Origin: Mastigias papua
Lineage: Eukaryota > Cnidaria > Scyphozoa > Rhizostomeae > Mastigiidae
Direction: 5' to 3'
Assembly: GCA_964019165.1 (NCBI GenBank)
Contig: OZ025276.1
Coordinates: 3,099,840 to 3,163,839 of the forward strand
DNA: 64,000 bases
This document shows positions 1-11,605 of the stretch, one piece after another. The position numbers and the translations under genes were made by a program. The number at the start of each line of letters is the position of its first letter. Position 1 is the stretch's first letter. The notes beneath the pieces were generated by a model. That model was not told the origin of the DNA, searched no databases, and worked only from the letters and a program-made list of their open reading frames with translations.

Positions 1-1587
1 GGTCATCGTGTTTCTAATTGTAATGCAAAAGGGCGTTGTGCTAAGTGTAAGGGTAAACACCACACCAGTATACATGGCATTCGCATTCATCCCACTATTC
101 CCAACGCCAATCCTCAACGGCCCATGCCAACATCTTCACATCTCCCATCGCGCACTAACGTTAACACTAGTATTGTTACCCATGATGCATCTATTGGTTC
201 TTCCGTTCCGGACACTGGTCCCGTTTATGATTCACACTCACAGTCTGTTACAACAAATTGCGCTCCTGTATTAGACAAGTATGCCAATACCATTCAGTCT
301 CACGCGCCCTTGCCTATCACTCATAAATCATCTTCTTCTGAGTTGTTCAATACTACTTTATCTTCTAACGATCAACGGAAGTCATTACAGGCCAAGGACA
401 ACGTCGTTCTTCTCAGAACCGCCAAAGCGATTGTTCTAGTAAATGATAAGACATTACCTGCAAATATTTTATTCGATGAAGGCTCCCAACGCAGCTACAT
501 ACGTGCTGACTTCGCGAAACAGTTAGGTTTACAACCTGATTCTTACAAATTTCTTTCCATCTCTAGTTTTGGAGGAGCCGTTACCAAACAAAACTATTGC
601 GTTTCTACCATTGGACTTAAAACTCCCTCCGGCATTGAATTAGTTAAAGGTCTTATTTCAGACGAAATCGTACAGCCTCTCAATCAAGGTAGTTATTCAT
701 ATCTTAGATCTGACCCTCATTTTCAGGATATAGACTTAGCAAATGACTTTAACGATGAGAATTTCGTAGTTGATGTTTTACTAGGTGCTGGTGCCGCCTA
801 TCGATTTCTTGGACCAGTTGATCCACGTTTCATCAAACCTCTCATTCAAACGTCGAAGTTTGGATCTATTGTCTTTGGGCCTATACCTAACACTATATCT
901 GCACGAAACAATAGTGCTGATACACAGGAAAGTCGCTCACTGCACACCGCTACTACAGACAGCATAACTGCGTTTAAAGCTAATAGCCAAGAGTCCTCTA
1001 CGTCATCTCTTTCAATTGAAAATCTTATTGATAATGCCACTCTGTCACTGCAGCTCTACAGAATACTTCAAAACCAATATGTCAACTATGACGTAGATGA
1101 ACAAAGGGCCAATCATTTTATTCAAAACTATCAACAACAGGTAGACTTACGAGAAGGGCAATATTTCGCTCCTGTGCCTTGGAAAGCAGATCACCCCCCA
1201 TTACCGTCAAATCTCGAGATCTGTAAAAGTCGCCTGACTCAAGTGACCTCAAGAGTGAATAAACTAGGCCTTATGGATCAGTATTGCAAAGTAATGGCCA
1301 AACATTTAGCTAAGGGGTATATTGAAGACTTATCTGATATAAAACAGCCCTGGCCTGAACAAGGTTGTCATTATCTGCCCCATTTCTTTGTACTCAAAGA
1401 TTCTGAAATGACCCCCCTGCGCATAGTTTTTGCAGCCAATACTGGGAACGTCAGTCTCATTGATTGCTTATTCACAGGCCCATGCTTGGTGAACAACCTC
1501 GTAGAGTTGCTTATTCGGTTTCGATTTCCCCATTATGCCTTCGTGGCGGATATCCAACGTGCATTTTCTGCATATCAAAGTACGTGA
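1..1587 (+). pseudogene. BEL-A gag zinc knuckle, protease and N-terminal RT
   Basis: This frame is open from base 1. It begins in a Cys/His zinc-knuckle region (CAKCKGKHH) and continues into a retropepsin-like DUF1758 domain with the active-site stretch FDEGSQRSYI at about 470-500. It then reaches the fingers of a BEL-type reverse transcriptase (PLRIVFAANTG near 1420; ADIQRAF near 1545). The protease motif has DEG where DSG or DTG is usual, so the catalytic Asp is present but the second residue differs. The frame is lost near 1565 and RT continues in another frame. In an intact element this would be part of a gag-pol polyprotein processed in cytoplasmic virus-like particles. Confidence 0.9.
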
Positions 1588-3500
1588 GGAAGATCGTCCA
1601 TTTGTTCGTTTTCTTTGGTACAAGGACAATGACCCAAACAAAGAAATTTGTGTTTACACGTATACTACCATTGTCTTTGGGCATACAAGTAGCCCTATGT
1701 CTTTAGGAGCTGTTTTTATTACATCATCTGGAGAAATTTCGTACACCTGTCGCTGTTGATCTTTCCCAAAAACTCTACGTAGACAATCTCCTTTCCGGTG
1801 TTGAAAACGAGTCTGAGGCAGTTTCTTATTTCTACGAAGCTCAATCTCTTATGCTTGAAGGTAATTTCGTTCTCCGTCAATGGTGTACAAAGTCTCCCTT
1901 GCTCCAAAACGAGGTTCAAAAACACAACATAAGTACACAGTCTTCCACCGTCTCTATTTTAGGACTATATTGGGATACACACGCTGATACTATTTCGTTT
2001 CCCATACAAAATTTCGATTCTATGGGTACACAAAGTACCAAACGCAAAGTTCTTAGCATGGCAAGCACATTATACGACCCTCTTGGTATGTTATCACCGG
2101 TTACACTCGTCGCTCGCCTATTTATTGCTGACTTGTGGGAGCAAAAATGTGGCTGGGATCAACCCGTGCCCCCCAGTCTTACGTTACAATGGCAGTCTAT
2201 TGAAAGGGAATTGAACGCAGTATCACATATTGACTTTTCCCGTTGGATACACTTTGATAAAACTCAGCTTGTTTACTTACATATGTTTACAGATGCTAGC
2301 AAGTCTGCATTAGGTGTCACAGCGTATCTTACTCAAGGTACACATAGCTTTCTCATTGGTTCCAAATCAAAGATTGTTTCAAAAAACAAAAACCACCTTA
2401 CCATTCCCCAGTTGGAATTGAGTGCGATGTGTCTTGGATCACAGTATTGTGCTATTTTACTCCAGATAATTAAGAAAGATTTTCACAAAGTTTCCGTTCA
2501 TCTTTGGACAGATTCAGAAATTGTGTTGTTCTGGCTTGCTTCTAAACTTCAACTCAAGCATTTTGTTCGTAATAAAGTCAACACTATTATCTGCACATTC
2601 GACTCTTCTTTCTGGTGGCATTCTCCTTCACAGGGTAACCCCGCAGACATCATTTCCCGTGGATGCTCTGCTGATTCACTTAGATCATCGGATTTGTGGC
2701 AACATGGGCCTACGTGGCTTTGTTCTCAGTCTTCTTGGCCTCAATGGCCTAAACCCCAGAGCTCCTCCACAGTTGCTCTTAGTGCAGTCACCGAGCAATT
2801 CTTGCCTCCTCCCAATCATGGTATTTGTGATATTATTGATGTGACCCGTTTCAAGTCGTATTCACGCCTATTAGCCGTCTCCGTTTATGTTTATCGGTTT
2901 TGCTACCGCACAGGACTTACCGGCCCTCCAACGACATCTGAAATTGAAGCTGTCGAGCGCACGTGGCTTCAATCTGAACAGCTACTTCGCTACCTGGACA
3001 TCATCTTGCATTTTATCACGACCGCTATACACCATAAGTCTAACGTTCCTCCGCTTGTACAACACCTAAATCTGTTTCTTGACGATGATGGTCTCATTCG
3101 CTCAAAAGGTCGCTTCATGCTCGAATCTTCCCTCATTCTACTCCCTCGTCACTCTCACCTCACCGATCTTGTCATTCTTGATTGTCATCACCGTCAGCAT
3201 CATGTTGGAGTTGGAGGAACCATTGTCGCTCTTCGCAGTCGGTTTTGGGTTCGTCAGCACGTAGGGAGACTCATCGACTTCTCTCCAAATGTGTCACATG
3301 TAAGAAAGTTACAGGTCGCCACTACACCTTGCCAATGCCACCCGAGTTGCCTCAGTTTTGCTATGACACATCAGCATGCCCCTTCTCCAACAGTGGTATT
3401 GATTTCGCCGGTCCTCTCACAGTTAAAGATCGTTCAAACACTCGCATTCAGGTTTACATTTGCTTATTTACCTGTCTCACTACCCGCGCTATCAATTTAG
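1535..3500 (+). pseudogene. BEL-A RT palm, Pao peptidase region, RNase H, integrase zinc finger
   Basis: RT resumes in a second frame at about 1565 (FLWYKDNDP) and shifts again near 1750 into the long frame that ends at 3500. The RT catalytic motif is YVDN (about 1770) instead of the common YVDD. Then come the Pao A17-type block (LYDPLGMLSPVT near 2075), the RNase H motif FTDAS near 2288, a second RNase H motif WTDSE near 2510, and the HHCC integrase zinc finger near 3185. The frame is lost at about 3290, just inside the zinc finger. Confidence 0.9.
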
Positions 3501-4450
3501 AAGTTGTCGAAGACCTCCGCATGTCCTCCTTTCTGCAAGCTTTACGCCGACATTGTAGCTCATTTTCTACCCCATGCCTCATCCTCTCTGACAATGCGCA
3601 AACCTTCAAACGGGCAGAAAAGGATCTCCAGACACTTTTAGCACACTTTGATTCGCCAACGATTCAGACTACTTTCGCGCGAAAACGCATTCGTTTCGTA
3701 TTCATACCCGCACGCAGTTCACACTGGGGTGGAGTCTATGAAAGAATGATTGGATTAATGAAATCCACTCTGAAGAAAGTTCTTGGACGTTCTCTTGTTA
3801 CGCTAGTCGAACTTTACACCTTACTTAAAGAAATTCAAGCCGTTATCAATGATCGCCCCCTTACAATTATCAACCCCGATGTGAACGAGTTCCACCCCCT
3901 TAGGCCTAACCATCTTCTTTTCAGTTTCAATATCACGTCCTTGCCACACCCATCTCTCGATTCTAATGACTACGACCCGAACTTTGGTGATACTCACGCA
4001 ATTTCCCGCGCTCAACATTATCGTTCCACTCTCTACCGCCATTTCTTGCAGCGACTCCAAAGCGAATATTTATCGCTCCTTCGGGAAACTCATGACTTCA
4101 AGAACAACACGGGACCCTCGACAACACCGTGCATAAAAGAAGGCGATGTCATTCTCGTTGCCGACACGGATACGCCCCGCCATCGTTGGTCCCTTGGTGT
4201 GATCACTCAGCTGTTACGAGGCTCAGATGACCTTTGTAGAGCGGCAGTAGTTCGCACAATGCATGGACATACAACTTGATCAATCGTGAAACTATTTCCG
4301 CTAGAGCTCGCAGTTAGCACAACAGAAAGCAACGATACTGGTAAAGATTCAAACGTACGCTGTTCTGATATCAATCGTCCTAAGCGCAGGGCAGCACAGA
4401 TGGCCAGAGACATGATACACACTCAACTAATCGACTCTCAGCAGGATTAG
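3182..4450 (+). pseudogene. BEL-A integrase core and C-terminal domain
   Basis: After the frameshift near 3290 the zinc-finger Cys pair (CVTCKKV) is followed by an rve-type integrase core. The three acidic positions lie near GIDFAG (about 3398), LSDNA (about 3587) and the GGVYERMIG helix (about 3730). A basic DUF5641-like tail (GDVILVADTD) follows. A TGA at 4277-4279 interrupts the frame, which is then open to a TAG at 4448. The gene's own end is therefore probably 4450 and the TGA a later mutation. Integrase would insert the cDNA copy into the nuclear genome. Confidence 0.88.
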
Positions 4451-4471
4451 ATTTTTCTCTGGCCCCCAGTA

Positions 4472-4666
4472 TGTCAAGTACTGAGGTCTGGGACGTAGTT
4501 AGTAGGGGATTGGACCCGAACATTCTTCAATTGCTTGATTAGTCTTCGCTTTACGTTAATAAAATAAGGTTATGCTTAACACGTTTCATGAGTCATTATG
4601 TATATATTTTGTATATAATCACGTTTGTATATAATTTCTCAACTTGTCTACTCTCTGGAATTCACA
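4472..4666 (+). repeat. putative 3' LTR of BEL-A
   Basis: A 195-bp segment starts TGTCAAGTACTG immediately after a pyrimidine/purine-rich stretch that follows the pol stop, and ends TTCACA. Its last roughly 80 bases resemble the stretch just upstream of the BEL-B primer site (58.80-58.87 kb), including the run from TTTGTATATA to TCTGGA. The partner 5' LTR lies outside the window, so the boundaries are inferred from TG...CA ends and position. Confidence 0.55.
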
Positions 4667-4675
4667 CTCTTGTTG

Positions 4676-5000
4676 GACTAAGGGAGGAAGATACTATTCA
4701 CCTAAAAAATGCTGCCAAGAAAACTCAGCTGAAATACCACAACAGAAGGAAGAAAGTTAGAGAAGAAAGAGATTAACTCCAAAGTGTGTTGCTTATAAAG
4801 CAGGAAGTTTTGGTGTTGGAAGTGAACCAGAATCTGCAAGGGGGAATGGCAGAGTCAAAAAGAAAAGGAAAGGACAATCAGCTATCCCAACACAGGCTGG
4901 ACATGAAAGTGGCAATATGGATGCTACAAATATCAAAGTCATATTTATTGATGAGCAAGCTATAGATCACATTTTTGTGGAGAAAAGCTGGCCAAAGTAG
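4676..5000 (+). pseudogene. Mutator-like transposase C-terminal relic
   Basis: The translated pieces LREEDTIHLKNAAKK, AGSFGVGSEPES and a terminal IFIDEQAID match, in order and spacing, the C-terminus of the transposase at 10.7-11.6 kb (LRQEDRARL, AGGFGVN, MFIDEADID). One frameshift and a stop (TAA at 4774) break the frame. The relic starts directly at the end of the BEL-A LTR, as expected if BEL-A inserted into this gene. The rest of the gene would then lie left of the window. Confidence 0.75.
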
Positions 5001-5571
5001 TCTTGTATAGGATTGACTATTAATTTTAAGTCTATGTGTTTCACAGAAATGACTAGAAAGAGTATAGAAGACATTTAGTGGTTGTAAGACCAGAGTTTCA
5101 TGTGCTCAATCTTCAAACTCAATTTTCTCCGTATAGTAAATTTTATTAGTGGTAAACTGTAGGACCATTTATTTCATAAGGTAGAAGTCATAGCAGCCTC
5201 AAATTTTAAGACATTGATGACCTTTGCTGGATGTTTAATGTGAATTATGAACATTTTGTTTTTCCCCCTAAATCCACTGTTACCATGGAAACAGTTATTT
5301 TGGGGCTAATCCCCTTTCACGTGATAACTCTGAAATTTCCATTTTTCATCTTGATAGCTTTGTACTAGTAATGCTTTGGAGATATTTGCTCCGCTATTGC
5401 TCTCTCAGTTTTGTTAGACAGTGTTCCTAATGATTAAAGCTATGTTTAGAACTTAGTCATTGTCATGACAATGAACCCCACCTTTAGCAAAGCAGCATCA
5501 TATTCATGGAGGGTAGTCATTATTCTATTGCTGTGCCAAAAATTGATTCTATAGCTCAATCATAGCCTGTT
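5001..5571. other. Non-coding 3' flank of MULE relic
   Basis: No coding potential is seen. It holds a short hairpin-like block in which C-rich and G-rich runs flank GTTACCATGGAAAC (5279-5292). A similar block lies 3' of the fuller MULE at 11.87-11.92 kb, so this is probably the element's own 3' region. Confidence 0.45.
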
Positions 5572-6526
5572 TTATTCAAAGAATTCAAACAAGAACCCAA
5601 ATTTCAAATTTTCTATAGACAGCCTCCTTAAGAATTTTTGTAAATATCCTTGGGCAACATGATAGCCCATTTGGAAAACATATGTAGCGATACAATATAT
5701 CGTTGAACTGAAAGCAAAGAAATTTGTCATATTGCGGTGCAAGTGGGATGCAATAATATGCATCTTTTAAATCAAGTGATGCCATGAAGCAGTTTTCTGT
5801 CACGAGTTGGGTGATGGTAGACAATGTATCCATCTTAAGTGGTAATAAATGACGTGATTGTTAAATTCTTTTAAATTCAATATCATGCGATAAGATGCAT
5901 CAGCTTTAGGAAAGAGAAATACAGGGGAGACAACCTGTCCCCATTCAGGTTTTGCCATTTCCAAGATGCCCTTCTTTAACAGGGTAATAATTTCAGACTT
6001 GATAACGTGGTGTTCTGTTGCAGAGAAATGTTGGGTTTTCCTCTGTAGCTGGTTAGGTGGGCTGGAAAAGTCTATGCAGGCTCCAGCAACCACCGAAAGT
6101 ATATGAGGATCTTTAGTAAGGCGTTGCCATGCTGAAATAAATATGGCAACTTGCCCAGCTTTAAAGTATCACATAGAAACTGAAAATGGACCTTAAGAGA
6201 GGAGATAAAAACAGAAATGTCACTTACACATGAGGAATTATCCAGTTTGTGGACGCTTGCCTTGACTTCTATACAGGTGATAGCCTGAGGAAGTTTTTCT
6301 AGCTGAGACTGCAAATTGAACAAGTTGCTTTTGACCCCAGGCTTGCAGTGGCGTGGCCTAGAAGAGCTAAGGCATCAACATTGGCACTAATATGGTTGTT
6401 TTTCAGATCGTTACTTATATTGGAATTGGAAAGCAGAAAATCAGTCGTTTGAAGAGAAATGATGGCTATTATTTGAATGGTTTCCTGCAAGTGAGCCAGG
6501 CGAAAGTCGTGTTGTTTGTTATCCAT
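5572..6526 (-). mobile_element. DIRS-type retroelement relic A (gag-like part and RT)
   Basis: Read on the minus strand, a gag-like stretch (ANVDALALLGHA near 6370) is followed by a DIRS-family reverse transcriptase. Landmarks are YRMILNLKEFN (about 5890), NCFMASLDLKDAYY (about 5770), FPNGLSCCPRIFTK (about 5650). The stretch order and RLILNLK/LDLKDAYY pattern are typical of tyrosine-recombinase (DIRS) elements and not of Gypsy. Several frameshifts separate the pieces and the RT ends before the catalytic YxDD. RNase H, methylase and recombinase parts are absent. This copy is dead. Confidence 0.8.
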
Positions 6527-6589
6527 CCTAAGGCTCTCCCATGCCTCCTTGATCTTTTCTAGACTTTATAAAATCAAAGATAACAGTGG

Positions 6590-8520
6590 AAAAGTAACAT
6601 GAGATGCAGCTGAGATGTCTATCATACTTAATGAATTTTTCATCAGTGTTGAAAATGATATCTCCAAGTCTATTCAGCACAATCCCAAATCACTAACTGT
6701 ATATTTAACAAATAGAAACTCTGACTCAATTGGTCTCTCACCAGTCACTGCTGTTGAAGTCAATGAAATAATCGTGAACTCAGACTTTTCAAAATCTATT
6801 GGACCAAATAGTATTCCAGTAAAGCTACTAAAAAGTTAGGGCCGAAAATTTCTCATCCTTTTGCTACTATGATAAATCAGTCTTTTCCAACGGTATTTTC
6901 CTTCCAAGCTTAAAATAGCTAAGGTAGTTCCTATTTTTAAAAAAGGCGACCCCGAAATATCTTCACATTACAGACCAATATCCCTCTTACCAGTCGTTAG
7001 CAAAAGTTATGAAAAGCTGATGCATAAAAGAATATATGCTTTTCTGAAAGACTGTAACATTTTGTATCCTTTACAGTTCGGATTTCAAGAAAATAACTCA
7101 ATTGACCATGCATTGATTAGTTTAACTGAAGAAAGTAGGTCTTCCCTTGACAATAGGCGCTACGGGTGTGGGATCTTTTTGGACCTCCTGAAGGCTTTTG
7201 ACACTGTTAATCATAGTATTTTACTAAACAAATTAGAGCACTATGGTATTAGAGGAAGTGTACTTGATTGGTTTAAGTCCTATCTGTCGGAAAGAAGACA
7301 ATTTGTTTCAAGAAATGGCTCTAGCTCTAGTTTAATGACAACCACATGTGGAGTCCCACAGGATCTGCACTTGGTCCACGTTTATTTCTTATTTATGTTA
7401 ATGATTTACCCAATGTTTCAAAAACATTAAAGTTTGATCTATTTGCAGATGATACAAACATCTACTGTGATGGTGATACTTTGACTAACCTTGCAAAACT
7501 AGAAAACAAAGAATTGAAATCTGTAAAAAGATGGTTAGATGTAAATAGGCTTTCCCTTAATATAAGCAAAACTAATTATATTATTTTCCATTCTACAACA
7601 ATGAAAATCCCAGAAGACATTTCAATAAAGATTGGAAGAAAACATTTGACAAAAGCTAAATATATATAATTTTTGGGACTTCTCTTAGATGAAAACCTTA
7701 GTTGGAAATTTCACTTATCTGAGCTTTCAAAGAAGTTGGCTAGAACATGTGGAATCTTTTTAAAAATCAGAAGCCTTCTCTCTATCATCACATTGATTCT
7801 AGTTTATCATTCATTATTCGTACCATTCCTTCAATATGGTGTTATTGACTGGGGTCAAACAGTTACTTCATATCTGGAACCACTAGTCCTAATACAAAAA
7901 ATGATAGTTAGAGCTATTGCACATCAGCGTCCTCTTTCCCATACTTTGCCAATCTTCAAGAGCCTCAAACTTTTACAGCTTTATGATATTTTTCGAATCA
8001 AACTACTATGCTTCGTATATGAATCAATTAATAAGCTAAATCCGTATTGCTTTCATGAATTTTTTCTGTTAAACTCAGATGTCCATGGATACTTTACTAG
8101 ACAGTCTACTTGTGGTGACGTATTCCGCAATCACAAAAATAGTTTTCAATATGGTTTGAGATCCATTTGGTATATGGGGGCAAAAACATGGAATGAACTC
8201 CCAGAAATACTGAAAAACTCTACTTCTAAATTTTCTTTCAAAACAAATCTCAAAAAATTCATTCAAAACTCTATGTAGAATCGAATTATTTAGGACTAAG
8301 TACTCTTAAAGTTTAGGTCCGTTATTGAAGTATAAATTATAGTACAGGGAGTACTCTCCTCAAGTTAGTTTACGAACTAGTAGGAGAGTTCCTCCTTAAG
8401 AATTCCCTATAATACAAAGTGCTTTTTTTGATCGTTGAGTGTTTTTACTCTTTATGTAGTTGTTGTTGTACATTGTATATAGTGGGATTTGAAATGACTT
8501 GAATTGACTTGATTGAAATA
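6590..8520 (+). mobile_element. L2/CR1-like LINE, 5'-truncated
   Basis: A Jockey/CR1/L2-type reverse transcriptase is followed by a 3' UTR that ends in a degenerate run of TTGAA-containing units (8490-8520). Such short 3' terminal repeats are usual for L2/CR1 elements. The 5' side, with the endonuclease domain, is missing and the sequence joins the DIRS relic at about 6570, consistent with the 5' truncation typical of target-primed reverse transcription. Confidence 0.8.
6615..8278 (+). pseudogene. LINE reverse transcriptase
   Basis: RT blocks appear in order: ISHPFATMINQS, KIAKVVPIFKKGD, YRPISLLPV (about 6975), PLQFGFQENNSID (7060), IFLDLLKAFDTVNH (about 7175), the FADDT catalytic box at about 7443 and LGLLLDENLSWKFH (about 7680). 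A thumb and C-terminal region ends GAKTWNELPEIL at about 8190. The frame is broken near 6836, near 7360 (one base lost within GVPQGS) and by a TAA at 7667. Catalytic aspartates are intact. The length of the C-terminal part is ordinary for the family. Confidence 0.88.
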
Positions 8521-8530
8521 GAGTGAGCTA

Positions 8531-8827
8531 GTGAGCAGCGAAAAGGCAAATTCAGAAACTATCCTTTTTGGAAACATTCCAATGGCATTGTCATTCCTTC
8601 TGAAATCTTTTTTGAACAATGATAAAACAAACAAGACCACAGCCTCTGTCATTGGGTCCAGAAAAAGAGAAAATGGTCTAGTTGTGCCTTGCCTTTGTCG
8701 AGCAACAACGCAGAAACTGAAAGTTGCCATGGTTTTACACAAAGAGCTGACAAGCACAAAAGAAATGTGTCAACATATGGACATAAGTGTAAAAGAATTA
8801 GACAGCAAAACAGTTTGCTTAGACTGA
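8531..8827 (+). other. Unrecognised ORF, 98 codons
   Basis: An open frame just after the LINE tail encodes a polar protein with a KRENGLVVPCLCRATTQK segment and a VAMVLHKELTSTKEMCQ segment. It has no signal peptide, membrane segment or motif that I recognise. It could be a remnant of a larger gene or a chance ORF. Its position between two transposons argues for a transposon remnant. Confidence 0.25.
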
Positions 8828-8927
8828 TTTTATTCAAACTTTTGTATAGACTCTACAAATGAAAGTTCGCTATTCTGTTGGGTTTTGATACCACAATACA
8901 CTACACCAACGTACAAACATGGTTTTG

Positions 8928-9030
8928 TGGGGGGCGTTTATTCGAAGGGGGGCATTTATTTCAAAATGTGGTAGCACAAGGGGGCGTTTATTCAATGGGG
9001 GGCCTTTAACCGAGGGGGCTCTTAAGGGGG
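8928..9030 (+). repeat. G-rich short tandem array
   Basis: Five or six runs of 5-6 G recur about every 17-30 bases, three of them followed by C(G/A)TTTATT. Units are GGGGGGCGTTTATTCGAA, GGGGGGCATTTATTTCAA, GGGGGCGTTTATTCAAT, GGGGGGCCTTTAACCGA. The spacing is compatible with a G-quadruplex on the + strand. The function is unknown. Confidence 0.7.
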
Positions 9031-9480
9031 CAGTACACAGAAAAGTGTGAAATGTGGAAAAGTGTGGGCAAAATAGTTTTAGTCTACATTATTACTAATA
9101 AAGGCCTAATCTTATTTATTTTTAAATGGCTGTGCTTGTTTGATCTCCAATTTCTGAAAAAACCAGGGTTTATTTCACTACAGTGCAAAATTATATTCTT
9201 AGCAATGAAATCCTTTTGTTTATTTTCCTTAGTTATGCGTGCTCTCCTTGGGGGGTGTAGCCCCCATAGTTGTGTTACATTCCCGCTTCTTGCTTTAAAA
9301 TGCTCCTTCGTATGTGTAGGATAAGCTACCCCTTATTCTGATCCCATAATGCAGTTTCACGAGTTATTGATAATCCCTGAAGGCCTGGCAGTAGCTAAAT
9401 CTAACTGTGGGAGATTTCACAGTTGTTCACCTATTGCTAGAACCATTTTTACCTTGATGTAAAGTGTTCTTTGATCTGAA
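9031..9480. other. Intergenic stretch upstream of MULE transposase
   Basis: No coding sequence is recognised. It holds a C/G-complementary hairpin (GGGGGGTGTAGCCCCC near 9250) that resembles the hairpins 3' of both MULE copies, so it is probably the 5' non-coding part of the element. Confidence 0.4.
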
Positions 9481-11605
9481 ATGCCAAGATTTTCAACGAA
9501 AAAACGGAAAGGATTCCATGGAAAAAAGAAGTGGGGAATCAGTCGTGAAGAATCAAGTTTGGAAGTTCAAGTTAGTGAGAGTGTGATTGATAGGCCTAGG
9601 CCAAGCACCAGTCAAAGGGGAGATTGTTAAACACCTAGAACACAGACTACTTCAGCAGAGGTAAGAAACATATCTGCAGAACAGTTGCTAAATACAGACT
9701 TTCAAAGTAGCGACAGTAAAATTATCATGAGAAATACTGGCAAACGACTTGGTATATCACAGTGCAAAGCACACGTGTTAGAAGCTAGAGGACTTAAAAT
9801 TCAAGACTTTTCACTTCTTCAACAGTGCTTGGAATCTTTTGCAGTTTGTTCCAAATGTAAAAGCTCAAAATCCAGGCTGAAGATCTTTGAGGATAATAGC
9901 AGAAGGAAAGGGCTTGGAGAATGCTTGTTTATTAAATGTAGCAGCTGTGGGGCAAAACAGAGCTCTTTCTCAAGCAAAAAGATGCCTGGAAAAGGCAGTG
10001 GGTTTGAGGTGGACAGAAGAGCAGCTATTGCAATACCTAACAGGGGAACTCTAAAACGGTTCTGTGCAAGAATGGATCTGCCACCACCAGTGTCAAAGAC
10101 ACCATATAATAGGCATGTTATGGAAATAGAGAATGCTCTAAAAGTCCAAGCTGATGATAAAATGAATGATGCAGCAGCAAGGTTGTCAAAGGTAATCAAA
10201 ACTGAAGAGCCAAGTAAGGTTATAAGGCTAGAAGGTGGACAAGACGTAGCCCAAGGTGCTGTGACTGTAGATAGTACCTGGCAAAAACGAGGACACTCCT
10301 CAAAAATTGGTGTTGTCTTCATTATATCAGTAAGAACAGGAGAGGTTGTAAAGTATGAAGTGCTCTCCCAGGTGTGTCATGAATGTATACATTATGGCAA
10401 GATAGACAGAAACTCACCTGAATATAAAAAGTGGAAAGCACATCATAGTGATGCTTGCAGTATTAACCATAAAGGATCTTCAGGTAGCATGGAAGTGAAG
10501 GGAACAGTCATGGCTTTTAGAAGAAGTATTGAAAAGCGCAGTTTAATGTATACAAAGTTTGTGGGTGACGGTGATAGCAGCTGCTTTGGGAGTGTTCTGG
10601 AAGCCATCAAGAAAGAGTTTGGAAGTGCATACCCCTGGAGAAGAAGGAATGTGTAGGACATATTCAAAAGAGGATGGGGGCAGCTCTACTTGAGTATTTA
10701 AAAAAATGACAAAAGGACAAAAGCTAGCAGATGGTAAAGGTGTTGGTGGTGCACAACGCCTTACAGAGGGCATGATCAAAAGAATACAAAACTATTATGG
10801 CCTTTCAATAAGACAGAATAAAGGAAATCTAAATGAAATGAAAAAGGCCATTCTTGCAATTCAGCACCATATTATTGAAGACCCTGATAAGTCTCTCTCA
10901 TTCCAGCATCGCTTCTGTCCAAGAGGGGTTGATTCTTGGTGTTGCTTTTGGAAAGATGAGGCTACAGGCTGTAGCATGTACCAAAATCTACACAGGCTTC
11001 CCAATGTATTCATGACAGAATTACAACCACTTTTCACAAGGCTTAGTCACTCTGAACTTCTTGGTAGATGCCTACTTGGTGTAACACAAAACCAAAAGGA
11101 GTCCTTAAATGGCAGGCTTTGGTCATTAGTGCCAAAGACAAGATTTTGTGGCAAGAGGAGGGTTATAAGTGGAGTATGTGAAGCCATTTGTGTTTCAAAT
11201 ACAGGAGCTGCTACCAGCTCGTTGCTTGTGGAAAGACTTGGGATAGAGCCAGGTGAAAATACACTAAGAGCATTGAGACAGGAAGATAGAGCCAGGTTAT
11301 ATAATGCTACCCAAAAGATATCTGAGCAATACCAAAAAAGGATAAAAAGGCTAAAGTTTCAAAAGACATTAAAGAGAGATAACAATACTACCTACAAAGC
11401 TGGTGGGTTTGGAGTCAACACACTACCTGAAGAGGTAGTCAAGACAATAGAAAAGAATGGGGCAAAAATCAGGAAAAGAAAGCTGAATAACTCATCTGAA
11501 GAAGTTGCAGCAAAATGGTCAAAAGAACCACAATCTACCAATGTTGTAGAAATAATGTTCATTGATGAAGCTGATATTGACATTGTTGTGACAGGAAATA
11601 AATAA
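9481..11605 (+). pseudogene. Mutator-like (PF20700-type) transposase
   Basis: The gene starts at ATG 9481 (MPRFSTKKRKGFHGKKKW), a basic N-terminus common in this family. A Cys-pair zinc ribbon follows (CSKC near 9850, CSSC near 9940). The catalytic core has VDSTWQKRGHSS (about 10265), a VLSQVCHECIH turn and the GDGDSS box (about 10565). A conserved ECVGHIQKRMG follows, then a PRGVDSWCCFWK segment and an acidic C-terminal FIDEADID. It would cut and paste the element in the nucleus. Damage: in-frame TAA at 9628, a frameshift near 10640 and another at the A7 run near 10700. Otherwise it is close to full length (about 700 codons). A second relic is at 4676-5000. Confidence 0.85.

Larger units (their letters stand above)
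1..4666 (+). mobile_element. BEL/Pao LTR retrotransposon, copy A (5' end outside window)
   Basis: The window opens inside the gag zinc knuckle and runs through aspartic protease, reverse transcriptase, A17-type Pao peptidase region, RNase H, integrase zinc finger, integrase core and the C-terminal DUF5641-like domain, in BEL/Pao order. It ends in a short putative 3' LTR. The same knuckle, protease and RT blocks recur at 58.9-62.4 kb, which confirms a repeat family. Two frameshifts (near 1565 and 1750), another near 3290 and an in-frame TGA at 4277 make this copy non-functional as it stands. No envelope-like ORF is seen. Confidence 0.93.

Noticed and set aside
9819..10322. 167-codon minus ORF
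   Set aside because: Shadow of the MULE transposase, which has the conserved motifs on the + strand.
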